Source of the DNA: Bufo bufo
Taxonomy: Eukaryota; Chordata; Amphibia; Anura; Bufonidae
NCBI RefSeq assembly: GCF_905171765.1
Contig: NC_053389.1
Location: 784,988,772 to 785,052,771 of the forward strand
Direction: 5' to 3'
DNA length: 64,000 bases
Shown: piece by piece, positions 51,334 through 62,116 of the stretch
Position numbering within the stretch: position 1 is the first letter of the stretch
Layout: each line of letters begins with the position of its first letter
Notes under the pieces: model-generated
Databases searched by the model: none
Told to the model about the DNA's origin: nothing
Seen by the model: only the letters and a program-made list of their open reading frames with translations
Program-made: the position numbers and the translations under genes

Positions 51334-52153
51334 TTTGATAACTCTCCCCCCGTAGTGCATGTAATAACTTCACAGGATTACATATGTGGTCAAATTAAAG
51401 GGGTCTTCCCATCGTGTAATGTGGTGGTCTGTCATGAGGGTATGCCCTCACTTTGTGATCAGTGGGTATCAGATCTTTAGAACCCCCTCCGATCCTAAAA
51501 ATGAAGGGGCCACAGCTCTGGTTTAGCTTGGTGATCCCTTTTTACCCGGGCCGAGGATGGAGACCAGGTTCCTATGAACACTCGATCCCAATAATTGCCC
51601 CGTGTAACTCGGTACACTGACCGCCACCGGCACGTACAGCAGCCGCCCGCACTCCTATGGGGCCACACGGGTGGTCGGCACGCCGATGTGAAGGGGACAC
51701 AGCAGGGGATGGAATACCCTTACAAGATCAAAATACCCCTTTAATATTTTCAGTGTTGAGCGAAGATTCGATCCAAAGTTTTTCGCTACAAATCCGAACT
51801 TTCTCGCTCTTCGTGGTAACGAATCAGTTTTTCCTAAAATGGTGGCTGCATGTAGTATTAGAAACTGAAAGTAAGAAGCCCGGGAATGCGATATGACCCA
51901 TAATGACGTAAAGCCAGCCGTTCAGTTAGCCCTGTGATGTCACAGCCCTATCATAGCCTCATCCCTCGCGATATATCCGTTTCACTGTGAGAGACGTGAC
52001 AAGCGCTCATGCGCTAGGTACAGTGTGGCTGAAAACTGGTTGGGAGAGTGCAGGGAGACTTCAGGTTGAGTGTATCGCCATGTGCATGACGTTCTACTGC
52101 ACCCACATTAAGAGTTAATCCGTTATTTTACTCATACAGTTAGTGGGGGAGAG
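51334..52153. other. No gene seen
   Basis: Repeat-derived sequence with a stretch like GCGAAGATTCGATCC near 51760. No exon or RNA gene recognised. Confidence 0.35.
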
Positions 52154-52267
52154 TTATAGCAACCAATCAGATTCCACCTTTCATTTTTCACAGCTCCTTT
52201 GGAAAAAGAAAGGTGGAATCTGATTGGTTGCTATGGGCAACTAAGCCAGTTCTACTTTACACCAGTT
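52154..52267. repeat. Short foldback MITE, left-truncated
   Basis: Same family as 51191-51333. TAGCAACCAATCAGATTCCA and GGAATCTGATTGGTTGCTA are perfectly inverted, and the right end TACTTTACACCAGT is present. The left end is missing. Confidence 0.85.
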
Positions 52268-52333
52268 TTGAAAAGTGTGCCTCAGTCTATACGGCAGGTT
52301 CTACTGCACCCACATTCAGAGTTCATCCAGTCA

Positions 52334-52725
52334 GGCCCCTTTCACACTGGCGAGTATTCCGCGCGGGTGCCATGCGTGACGTGAACACCCGCACTGAATC
52401 CGGACCCATTCATTTCAATGGGGCTGTGTACATGAGCGGTGATTTTCACGCATCACTTGTGCGTTGCGTGAAAATCGCAGCATGTTCTATATTCTGCGTT
52501 TTTCACACAAAGCAGGCCCCATAGAAATGAATGGGGCTGCGTGATGCGGATGCGGTGCGATTTTCACGCATGGTTTCTAGGAGATGATGTAACTAAATAG
52601 TGATGAGAAACCCCCCGGACCTCATTAAAGTAAATTCACTTTATTATTTTCCCTTCTAACATGGTTATAAGGGAAAATAATAGCATTCTTCCTACAGAAT
52701 GGTAACTAAAATGTCCATGGAGGGG
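52334..52725. mobile_element. Left half of a foldback MITE (7741 family)
   Basis: GGCCCCTTTCACACTGGCGAG, then GCACTGAATCCGGACCCATT and TTATAAGGGAAAATAATAGC, collinear with the left half of 7741-8718 up to ATGGAGGGGTTAA. It is then interrupted by the TTAA element starting at 52726. The right half is not seen in the window. Confidence 0.85.
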
Positions 52726-53165
52726 TTAACCGCCTCCGGACCGCCTAACGCAGGATCGCGTTCCGGAGGCGGCAGCTGCAGGCAGAGTCACGCATCTATG
52801 CGTCATCTCGCGAGACGCGAGATTTCCTGTGAACGCGCGCACACAGGCGCGCGCGTTCACAGGATCGGAAGGTGAGCGAGTGGATCTACAGCCTGCCAGC
52901 GGCGATCGTTCGCTGGCAGGCTGTAGATCCGATTTTTTTAACCCCTAACAGGTATATTAGACGCTGTTTTGATTTCAGCGTCTAATATACCTGCTACCTG
53001 GTCCTCTGGTGGTCCCTTTTGCTTGGATCGACCACCAGAGGACACAGGTAGCTCTGTAAGTAGCACCAAACACCACTACACTACACCCCCCCCTGTCACT
53101 TATTAACCCCTGATCACCCCATATAGACTCTCTGATCACCCCCCTGTTATTGATCACCCCCCTGT

Positions 53166-54562
53166 AAGGCTCCATTCAGACGTCCGTATGTTTTTTACGG
53201 ATCCACGGATACATGGATCGGATCCGCAAAACACATACAGACGTCTGAATGGAGCCTTACAGGGGGGTGATCACCCCATATAGACTCCCTGATCACCCCC
53301 CTGTCATTGATCACCCCCCTGTAAGGCTCCATTTAGACGTCCGTATGTTTTTTATGGATCCACGGATACATGGATCGGATCCGCAAAACACATACGGACG
53401 TCTGAATGGAGCCTTACAGGGGGGTGATCAATGACAGGGGGATGATCACCCCATATAGACTCCCTGATCACCCCCCTGTCAATGATCACCCCCCTGTTAT
53501 TGATCACCCCCCTGTTATTGATCACCCCCCTGTAAGGCTCCATTCAGACGTCCGTATGTTTTTTACGGATCCACGGATACATGGATCGGATCTGCAAAAC
53601 ACATACAGACGTCTGAATGGAGCCTTACAGGGGGGTGATCACCCCATATAGACTTCCTGATCACCCCCCTGTCATTGATCACCCCCCTGTAAGGCTCCAT
53701 TCAGACATCCGTATGTTTTTTACAGATCCACGGATACATGGATCGGATCCGCAAAACACATACAGACGTCTGAATGGAGCCTTACAGGGGGGTGATCACC
53801 CCATATAGACTCCCTTATCACCCCCCTGTCATTGATCACCCCCCTGTCATTGATCTCCCCCCTGTAAGGCTCCATTCAGACGTCCGTATGTTTTTTACGG
53901 ATCCACGGATACATGGATCGGATCCGCAAAACACATACGGACGTCTGAATGGAGCCTTACAGGGGGGTGATCACTGACAGGGGGGTGATCAGGGAGTCTA
54001 TATGGGGTGATCACCCCCCTGTCATTGATCACCCCCCTGTAAGGCTCCGATCAGACGTCCGTATGTGTTTTGCGGATCCGATCCATGTATCCGTGGATCC
54101 GTAAAAAACATACGGACGTCTGAATGGAGCCTTACAGGGGGGTGATCAATGACAGGGGGGTGATCAGGGAGTCTATATGGGGTGATCACCCCCCTGTCAT
54201 TGATCACCCCCCTGTAAGGCTCCATTCAGACGTCCGTATGTGTTTTGCGGATCCGATCCATGTATCCGTGGATCCGTAAAAAACATACGGACGTCTGAAT
54301 GGAGCCTTACAGGGGGGTGATCAGGGAGTCTATATGGGGTGATCACCCCCCTGTCATTGATCACCCCCCTGTAAGGCTCCATTCAGACGTCCGTATGTGT
54401 TTTGCGGATCCGATCCATGTATCCGTGGATCCGTAAAAAACATACGGACGTCTGAATGGAGCCTTACAGGGGGGTGATCAATGACAGGGGGGTGATCACC
54501 CCATATAAACTCCCTGATCACCCCCCTGTCATTGATCACCCCCCTGTAAGGCTCCATTCAGA
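53166..54562. repeat. Tandem array of hairpins with a polarity switch
   Basis: Eight full copies and one cut copy of a hairpin of about 85 bp (CATTCAGACGTCCGTATG ... CATACGGACGTCTGAATG around GGATCCACGGATACATGGAT), spaced by GGGGGGTGATCA units and TATAGACTCCCTGATCA. Left of about 53970 the spacers read ACCCCATATAGACTCC; to the right they read GGAGTCTATATGGGGT. Open frames across it are artefacts. Confidence 0.9.
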
Positions 54563-54569
54563 CATTTTT

Positions 54570-56864
54570 TTGGCCCAAGTTAGCGGAAATTGTTTTTTTT
54601 TTGTTTGTTTGTTTTTTTTCTTCTTACAAAGTCTCATATTCCACTAACTTGTGTCAAAAAATAAAATCTCACATGAACTCCCCATACCCCTCACGGAATC
54701 CAAATGCGTAAAATTTTTTAGACATTTATATTCCAGACTTCTTCTCACGCTTTAGGGCCCCTAAAATGCCAGGGCAGTATAAATACCCCACATGTGACCC
54801 CATTTCGGAAAGAAGACACCCCAAGGTATTCCGTGAGTGGCATATTGAGTCCATGAAAGATTGAAATTTTTGTCCCAAGTTAGCGGAAAGAGAGACTTTG
54901 TGAGAAAAAAAAAACATTTTTCGCTAACTTGTGCCAAAAAAAAAAAATTCTATGAACTCGCCATGCGGCTCATTGAATACCTTGGGGTGTCTTCTTTCCA
55001 AAATGGGGTCACATGTGGGGTATTTATACTGCCCTGGCATTTTAGGGGCCCTAAAGCGTGAGAAGAAGTCTGGGATCCAAATGTCTAAAAATACCCTCCT
55101 AAAAGGAATTTGGGCCCCTTTGCGCATCTAGGCTGCAAAAAAGTGTCACACATGTGGTATCGCCGTACTCAGGAGAAGTTGGGGAATGTGTTTTGGGGTG
55201 TCATTTTACATATACCCATGCTGGGTGAGATAAATATCTTGGTCAAATGCCAACTTTGTATAAAAAAATGGGAAAAGTTGTCTTTTGCCGAGATATTTCT
55301 CTCACCCAGCATGGGTATATGTAAAAAAACACCCCAAAACACATTGCCCTACTTCTTCTGAGTACGGCGATACCAGATGTGTGACACTTTTTGCAGCCTA
55401 GGTGGGCAAATGGGCCCACATTCCAAAGAGCACCTTTCGGATTTCACAGGGCATTTTTTTACAGATTTTGATTTCAAACTACTTCTCACACATTAGGGAC
55501 CCTAAAAGGCCAGGGCTGTATAACTACCCCACAAGTTACCCAATTTTGGAAAGAAGACACCCCAAGGTATTCTGTGAAGGGCATGGTGAGTTCCTAGAAT
55601 GTTTTATTTTTTGTCACAAGTTAGCGGAAAATGATGATTATTTTATTTATTTTTTTCTTACAAAGTCTCATATTCCACTAACTTGTGACAAAAAATTAAA
55701 ACTTCCATAAACTCACTATGCCCATCACGAAATACCTTGGGGTGTCTTCTTTCCAAAATGGGGTCACTTGTGGGGAAGTTATACTGCCCTGGCATTTTAG
55801 GGGCACGAATGCTTGAGAAGTAGTTTGAAATCAAAATGTGTAAAAAATGCCCTCTGAAATCCGAAAGGTGCTCTTTGGAATGTGGGCCCCTTTGCCCACC
55901 TAGGCTGCAAAAAAGTGTCACACATCTGGTATCGCCGTACTCAGAAGAAGTTGGGCAATGTGTTTTGGGGTGTCTTTTTACATATACCCATGCTGGGTGA
56001 GAGAAATATCTCGGCAAAAGACAACTTTTCCAATTTTTTTATACAAAGTTGGCATTTGACCGAGATATTTATCTCACCCAGCATGGGTATATGTAAAATG
56101 ACACCCCAAAACACATTCCCCAACTTCTCCTGAGTACGGCGATACCAGATGTGTGACACTTTTTTGTAGCCTAGGTGGGCAAAGGGGCCCACATTCCAAA
56201 GAGCACCTTTCGGATTTCACAGGGCATTTTTTTACAGATTTTGATTTCAAACTACTTCTCACACATTAGGGACCCTAAAAGGCCAGGGCAGTATAACTAC
56301 CCCACAAGTGACCCCATTTTGGAAAGAAGACACCCCAAGGTATTCCGTGAGGGGCATGGCGAGTTCCTAGAATTTTTCTATTTTTTGTCACAGGTTAGCG
56401 GAAAATGATGATTTTATTTTATTTTTTCTTACAAAGTCTCATATTCCACTAACTTGTGACAAAAAATAAAAACTTCCATGAACTCACTATGCCCATCACG
56501 AAATACCTTGGGGTGTCTTCTTTCCAAAATGGGGTCACTTGTGGGGTAGTTATACTGCCCTGGCATTTTAGGGGCACGAATGCTTGAGAAGTAGTTTGAA
56601 ATCAAAATGTGTAAAAAATGCCCTCTGAAATCCAAAAGGTGCTCTTTGGAATGTGGGCCCCTTTGCCCACCTAGGCTGCTAAAAAGTGTCACACATCTGG
56701 TATCGCCGTACTCAGAAGAAGTAGGGCAATGTGTTTTGGGGTGTCTTTTTACATATACCCATGATGCTGGGTGAGAGAAATATCTCAGCAAAAGACAACT
56801 TTTCCCATTTTTTTTATACAAAGTTGGCATTTGACCAAGATATTTCTCTCACCCAGCATGGGTA
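54570..56864. repeat. Three palindromic modules of about 760 bp
   Basis: Phrases alternate in orientation: GAAAGAAGACACCCCAAGGT near 54807, 55550 and 56322, and its complement ACCTTGGGGTGTCTTCTTTC near 54981, 55735 and 56502. Other inverted landmarks are CACCCAGCATGGGTATATG and GTATCGCCGTACTCAG. The modules are very similar to one another. Non-coding. The right end is abutted by the LTR at 56865. Confidence 0.85.
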
Positions 56865-57272
56865 TGTTGTTGCAAATTCTACAACACAACTTCTTCTTTT
56901 GTGTGGCTCCAAATCAGTTAGAATTAGAAGTATGAGCTCATACAGCTTTCTCAATGAGACCAATACAGGCTGGTATCATGGAAAATATGCCGATCTTTAT
57001 TACATATCGTTACATACACTTATATAGGCAATATGAGGTAGACAAAAGGGTGGTCCTAGATGAAAGTTTATTGGCTCTGTGACAAAAAGGGAGTAGTTTA
57101 CTAACTTTATTCCTGAGTTTGATTGGCACATTTGAAACTAGCAACTTAACTCCTCCTTTCTTTCACTAATGATCTTAGAACAAAGAAAATGTACACGAGG
57201 CTCCTAATTGATTTTTGCCATCTAGTGGAGACAAATGTGTACTACAGCAGAAATAAAATCTTGTCTCTCACA
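56865..57272 (-). repeat. Retroviral 3' LTR
   Basis: Read on the - strand it starts TGTGAGAGACAAG right after a polypurine tract (AAAAAGGAGGGATT, 57273-57286) and ends ...GCAACAACA, so it has TG...CA ends. Within it are a TATA box (TATATAA, about 57020-57026) and AATAAA (56996-57001) only 20-30 bp apart, the compact arrangement of gamma-type LTRs. 408 bp. The matching 5' LTR is not in the window. Confidence 0.85.
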
Positions 57273-57456
57273 AATCCCTCCTTTTTGCGGTAAATAGATA
57301 CAAGATGAATAAGCAATGTGAGGTACTCTCCCAACGCCCTAAACGGCGAAGAGCTGAACTTTCCTTATTGCTTCACCAGGTCCCCCCAACTCCCAATCGG
57401 GTTTGCCTTCATCTGGTACTATTTATTCCGCAACTATCAACAAGATTTCATTTGTT

Positions 57457-59465
57457 TTAGGACGGAATTGCGTTCCTCAAAGAGGTTCTCCAAATAATCT
57501 TTAGGTTTGTCAGTGTCACAATGCATGTACATGGTTGTTGCAGGTGTGGTTGAATTGAACATTTAAAAAAAAAAATTCTAAAACAAGGAATCACACAACA
57601 CCCTATTAATGCCAATACCACAAATACTACCACCAGTGTCATTAACAGACTAGACCAGTTCCCAAACCACTGTTCTAGCCATGAATTAATGGGGTTGTTG
57701 ATCCCAGAGTTTTCCTCTAGTTCATTTGATAAAGCAGTCAGTCCATTCAAAGCCTTTGTGATGCTTCCGTCAGGGGCAGTGTTGTTCGGAATAAAGGTGC
57801 AGCAGGATCTTCCAATCATCTTGCAGACGCCTCCTTTTTTCGCTAGGATCTTGTCGAGGGCCAGTCGATTCTGTAACGCCATCACCGATGAAGAGCTCAG
57901 TTGTTCCGCTATTCCTTTTACTGCATCTCGTGTATAATTTACGAATCTCTGTTGATTATAGTACAAATAGTTAATCCAGCCTACATTTTTTTTTTACGCC
58001 AATTATGGGAAATATTGATTCGAAACCAGCAGCTATCTGGTTTCTAGCCTTGAGTTCATCAGGAACTCCTCTAGGGACTCCTATAGCATCTATGTATACA
58101 TGAGAATCAAAAGATGTAGGAGTGACCTCCTTAGCCGTGACCGGACACTGGTTTGCTTACTGACTTGATCCCACTCAAGAGTCGAAAATAGAAGAAATGG
58201 CATCAGCACCTTAATCAAGGTACATTGGCCAATCCATTCCATTCGTATCCTGGGGTGGAGCTTCATGTCTCCACACAACCACCAGATATCCGAATGTTGA
58301 TAACCTTAGTGGACAAACCATTTGTCAGGGTAAGCATCAGAGTCACTACTTGTCTCATTTAGATAGATGTTATAGGAACAATATCCTGGAGGGAAAACGC
58401 CAATGTCTTTGCCTGTATGGTTACGATTGAAACAGGTATAATTTCCAGGGTATGGCGTTATACCGAAACCCATATGATCTTTATCATGAACAATAGGATA
58501 GAGTAATTCTAATGTCCTGCAGCGGGAGGTGTCATTTCTGGGAATGGTTTCAGTGTACATCTTAGGGTACTTTCACACTAGCGTTTTTCCTTTCCGGCGC
58601 TGAGTTCCGTCCTAGGGGCTCAAATCCGGAAAAGAACTGATCAGTTTTATCCTAATGCATTCTGAATGAAGAGCAATCCGTTCAGGATGCATCAGGATGT
58701 CTTCAGTTCAGTCTTTTTGACTGATCAGGCTTTTCTGAAAACCGTAGAATGTTGTATTTTTACCTCCGGCCAAAAATCCTGAACACTTTGACTGAACGCC
58801 GGATCAGGCTCTTTTCCCATTGACTTGCATTAACGCCGAATCCTGCGCCATGTGTTCAGTCAAACCGGATCCGGCTTTTGCATGTTAAACCCGAAAAAAA
58901 AGTCCATAAATGGCGGATCCGTTTTTTCCAATGCATTTTTTCATTGTGATCAAAATCCTGATCAAATGTAATCCGTTTTCACACGTTTTTCCGGATCCGG
59001 CGGGCAGTTCTGGTGTCGGAATTGAACGCCGGATTTAAACAACACTAGTGTGAAAGTAGCCTTAAGGATGCACTTGAAACCCTCAGGATTGGTAACCTCA
59101 CTCAAAGGGAAAGGTACCGTACCCAAATGAGGTCGAGCTGCAGCACATGCTATGCAGTTGGATCGCTTCTGGGAAAGAACCGTATAGCGGATCCACTCTA
59201 GCCATACATTTGTGTCTGAAAACCCTGTCTCGAAGGCCATTTTGTCAATCACGGGTGAAGCTGTAGGAGATACAAATGCAATTGCACTCTGATTCCCTTG
59301 TATTAATATTGCTCTAAATACGGAATTTGGGACTTGATCTGACTGTGCCTTTTCCCCTGTACAATATAAAATGAACAGTAAGACATGAAAAGATATTACG
59401 GCCCTTGCAGTCATTCCAGCACTTGAGGTTCTGGTACTTTTTTGCAGTGAGATGCGTGGACCCAA
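57457..59465 (-). pseudogene. Endogenous retroviral env, broken
   Basis: Three separated pieces on the - strand. 59465-59066 has a hydrophobic leader and the start of the surface subunit. 58560-58306 is a middle surface fragment rich in Cys. 57966-57457 is most of the transmembrane subunit, with a CX6CC motif after the disulfide-loop helix, a hydrophobic span near 57640 (LLMTLVVVFVVLALIGCCV) and a cytoplasmic tail. The type is gamma-like (CX6CC). It is interrupted by a 497-bp MITE at 58565-59061 and by stops between 57967 and 58305. Described as a relic only. Confidence 0.87.
58565..59061. mobile_element. Harbinger-like MITE inside env
   Basis: Starts GGGTACTTTCACACTAGCG and ends CACTAGTGTGAAAGTAGCC, with TTA at 58562-58564 and 59062-59064. 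Inner ATCCGGC-type motifs and a GATCAGTTTT/AAAACTGATC-like core. It interrupts env cleanly, so it postdates the retrovirus. Confidence 0.92.
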
Positions 59466-61660
59466 TTAGGCTTTCCTTCCAACTTGACAGCAGTGGCGGT
59501 GGTTAACAGTACTTGATGTGGACCCTCAAATCGTGGTTCTAGGACTTTCCGCACGTGTCGTTTCACCACTACCCAATCTCCTGGTTGTAGAGAATGAGTT
59601 GCCTCTATGCTGTCTGGATCTGGAAGAGAAGCAAAAACTTGGGAATACACATTAGACAGTCTGTTTGTAAGACAGATAACGTACTTTGAAAGACTATTAT
59701 GCTGCATCTGGAGTTGTTGTGGAAAATAGAGTCCTAATCTAGGGGCATTCCCAAAGAGTACTTCATATGGACTCAGGCCTGTCTTCCGGTTGGGGTATAC
59801 CAGGTGGAGAAAAGTGCCAAGGGTAGACACTCTGTCCATGGCTTTTTCAGTTCAGCCATGGCCTTCTGTATTTTTGATTTAATTGTGCCGTTGAGTCGCT
59901 GTACTCTACCGCTGCTTTGTGGGTGATACGCAGTATGGAAGGCTTGTTCAATACCCAGGACTCCCATAATTTCACGCATGACCTCCCCTGTAAAGTGAGA
60001 ACCTCGGTCACTCTCAATTGTCTCTGGGACCCCATACCAGCAAACTATCTCATTCAGAAGTTTCTTGGCTGTGTTTTGTGCAGTGGCTTTGGCCACAGGA
60101 TAGGCTTCTGGCCACCCTGAAAACAGATCTACACATACCAAGACGTATTCTAGGGTCCCCACTTTGGGTAGTTGGATGTAATCTATTTGCAGTCTTTGGA
60201 AGGGAAAATCGGGCCTGGGAGTGTGCCTCAAAGGTGTTTTTACCGTCCTTCCTATGTTGTGATGTGCACAAATCATACAAGCCTGAGTGAATCCTGGGGC
60301 ATACCAGTGATTATTAACAAGAGCAGTCATCGCAGTTTTGGACAGGTGAGTATTCCCATGAGTGGCCTGGGCTGTGACTGGGAACAAGGCACGGGGCAAA
60401 CACAGCTTTCCTCTAAGTTCCCATGTTCCTTTTGGGGTCATCACAGCTCCTTTTTCTAGCCATACTGCCTTTTCCTCTTTGGTTGCTTGAGACTGTAAGG
60501 TTTTAAATGTTTCATAGTTGACTGGCAGGGAAATTTGCTGTTGTACTGCTGCTATCCCTACAGGATCATCTCTGGGTTTCTGTGCAGCAGCTTTTGCTGA
60601 AAGATCAGCTCGATGATTTCCCCGAGCTTCAAGAGTTTTTCCTGACGAATGGCCTTTCATTTTCATAATGGCCACCCTCGTTGGCAACAGCAGAGCGTCC
60701 ATTAGGGCTTTCACCCCTTTTCTATTTTTAATTGGTTTGCCATTTGCTGTAAGGAAGTCTCTAGCCTTCCAAATTGGACCATAATCATGGGTGATCCCAA
60801 AAGCATACCTGGAATCTGTATAGATGTTTTGCAGTTTTTCCCTCTGCATACCTGCAGGCCTCTTCCAAAGCTTTAAGTTCAGCTTCTTGTGCAGACATGT
60901 GAGAGGGCAGTGATTCCGCTTTGATCGTATCGTGCTGAGTGACAACTGCATACCCAGTATAGAACTTCCCCTGGACACCATACCGCGATCCATCCACAAA
61001 GAGCTCTAAATCTGGGTTTTCTAAGGGAGTATCTACCACGTGATCAAACCCTGCTGTCTCTTGGGACATTAATTGGAGACAGTCGTGTTTATCTTCCAGG
61101 TCAGGAAGATATTCGGCTAGATGACTCATACTACTACTCCCTCCCCCCTCCAGAGGCAGCAGAGTAACTGGATTCAAAGTTGTGCACCTTTTGATGGTGA
61201 CATTTGGTGGCATAAGTAGTGCACATTCTAGTCTAAGGTGTCTGGCGGTGGACAGGTATTTAGGCTGTACTTGTGTGAGAATGGCCGAGATGTCATGAGG
61301 GACAAAAACAGTAATTGGATAATTGAGCACAATCTCAGAGCTATTGTCAAGCATGAGTTGTACAGCCACTACCGCACGGACACAAGATGGCGCTCCTCTA
61401 GCCACTGGATCAAGTCTGGCAGAGTAATACGCCACTGGACGCTGTTGGCCAGCCCTAGCTTGTGTGAGAACAGCTGAAGCATGGCCAAGACATTCAGTGC
61501 AATAAAGTCTGAAATCTTTATTGTAGTCTGGTAGACCCAATGCTGGTGTGGAACTGATGACTAGTTTTAATGTATGAAAGTTCTCCACGGCCTTATCTGT
61601 CAATGAAAAAGGAAGAGAGGTGAGACAATCATACAAGGGTTGCAGAAGAGCAGAGGCATT
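59411..61660 (-). pseudogene. Endogenous retroviral pol (RT end, RNase H, integrase)
   Basis: 61660-60785 covers the end of the reverse transcriptase (SSTPALGLPDYNKDF) and the start of RNase H (ELFVDGSRYG). 60999-59773 continues RNase H (IYTDSRYAFG) and integrase: zinc-binding H/C residues (HLSKTA...CMICAHH) and catalytic aspartates in LQIDYIQLP and IESDRGSHFT. 59839-59411 is the integrase C-terminal DNA-binding part (PGDWVVVKR, RFEGPHQVLL). Frameshifts lie near 60840 and 59800-59840. The catalytic Glu position reads Gln (SSGRVQRLN). Gammaretrovirus-like by layout. Confidence 0.9.
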
Positions 61661-61872
61661 TCTGATCCAAGGCCTACACCCGTGATTGACAAAATAACCT
61701 TAGAGACAGGGTTTTCAGACACAAATGTATGGCTAGAGTGGATCCGCTATACGGTTCTTTCCCAGAAGCGATCCAACTGCATAGCACGTGCTGCAGCTCG
61801 ACCTCATTTGGGTACGGTACCTTTCCCTTTGAGTGAGGTTACCGATCCTGAGAGTTTCAAGTGCATCCTTAA
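61655..61872 (+). pseudogene. Inverted env fragment
   Basis: On the + strand this repeats the early env region found on the - strand at about 59066-59270, with few differences. It abuts pol of the opposite orientation near 61655 and ends at TTAA (61869-61872), where another element begins. It is thus a piece of a second, inverted provirus or a rearrangement of the same one. Confidence 0.88.
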
Positions 61873-62100
61873 CCTCCTCAGGACCGCCGTACGCAGGATT
61901 GCGTCTTTGCGGCGGTCCTGTTACTCTGGGTGGGCGCGCCGGTGCGTCCTCTCGCGAGACGCGAGATTTCGGGCAAAGCCGGCCCGCGCATGCGCATAGC
62001 GGGCCGGCAAAATTTAAAAGACAAGTTCGTCATCAACCTGCCAGCCAATGATCGTCGCTGGCAGGTTGATGATTTTCAAAAAAACGAATCAGAAGCCATC
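61869..62100. mobile_element. Fragment of the TTAA element
   Basis: Starts TTAACCTCCTCAGGACCGCC and contains ACGCAGGATTGCG, TCTCGCGAGACGCGAGATTT, and the hairpin CATCAACCTGCCAGC/GCTGGCAGGTTGATG. These match the first 200 bp or so of the element at 52726. The copy stops before the Tc1 element. Confidence 0.75.
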
Positions 62101-62116
62101 TAACACATTATATTTA

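Larger units (their letters stand above)
52726..56864. mobile_element. TTAA-inserted composite repeat element
   Basis: Begins TTAACCGCCTCCGGACCGCC. Terminal part 52726-53060 contains three hairpins: CGCGAGACGCGAGA with GAACGCGCGC/GCGCGCGTTC, GGATCTACAGCCTGCCAGCG with its complement, and GTATATTAGACGCTG/CAGCGTCTAATATAC. A hairpin array (53166-54560) and a triple palindrome (54570-56864) follow. No transposase. TTAA insertion suggests a piggyBac- or Kolobok-type non-autonomous element. The far end is not visible; a retroviral LTR starts at 56865. A second, short copy begins at 61869. Confidence 0.65.
56865..61660 (-). mobile_element. Endogenous retrovirus, 3' half, inactive
   Basis: Order on the - strand: part of pol (61660-59411), env (59465-57457), polypurine tract and 3' LTR. 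The 5' LTR, gag, protease and most of the reverse transcriptase are missing. pol overlaps env by about 55 bp, as in gammaretrovirus-like genomes. Env is split by a MITE. Near 61660 the sequence jumps to an inverted env piece. Frameshifts and a missing catalytic residue show it cannot replicate. Confidence 0.9.

Noticed and set aside
53166..54562. CRISPR-like regular repeats with spacers
   Set aside because: The repeats are long hairpins with near-identical spacers, in a vertebrate genome, with no cas genes. They belong to a mobile element.
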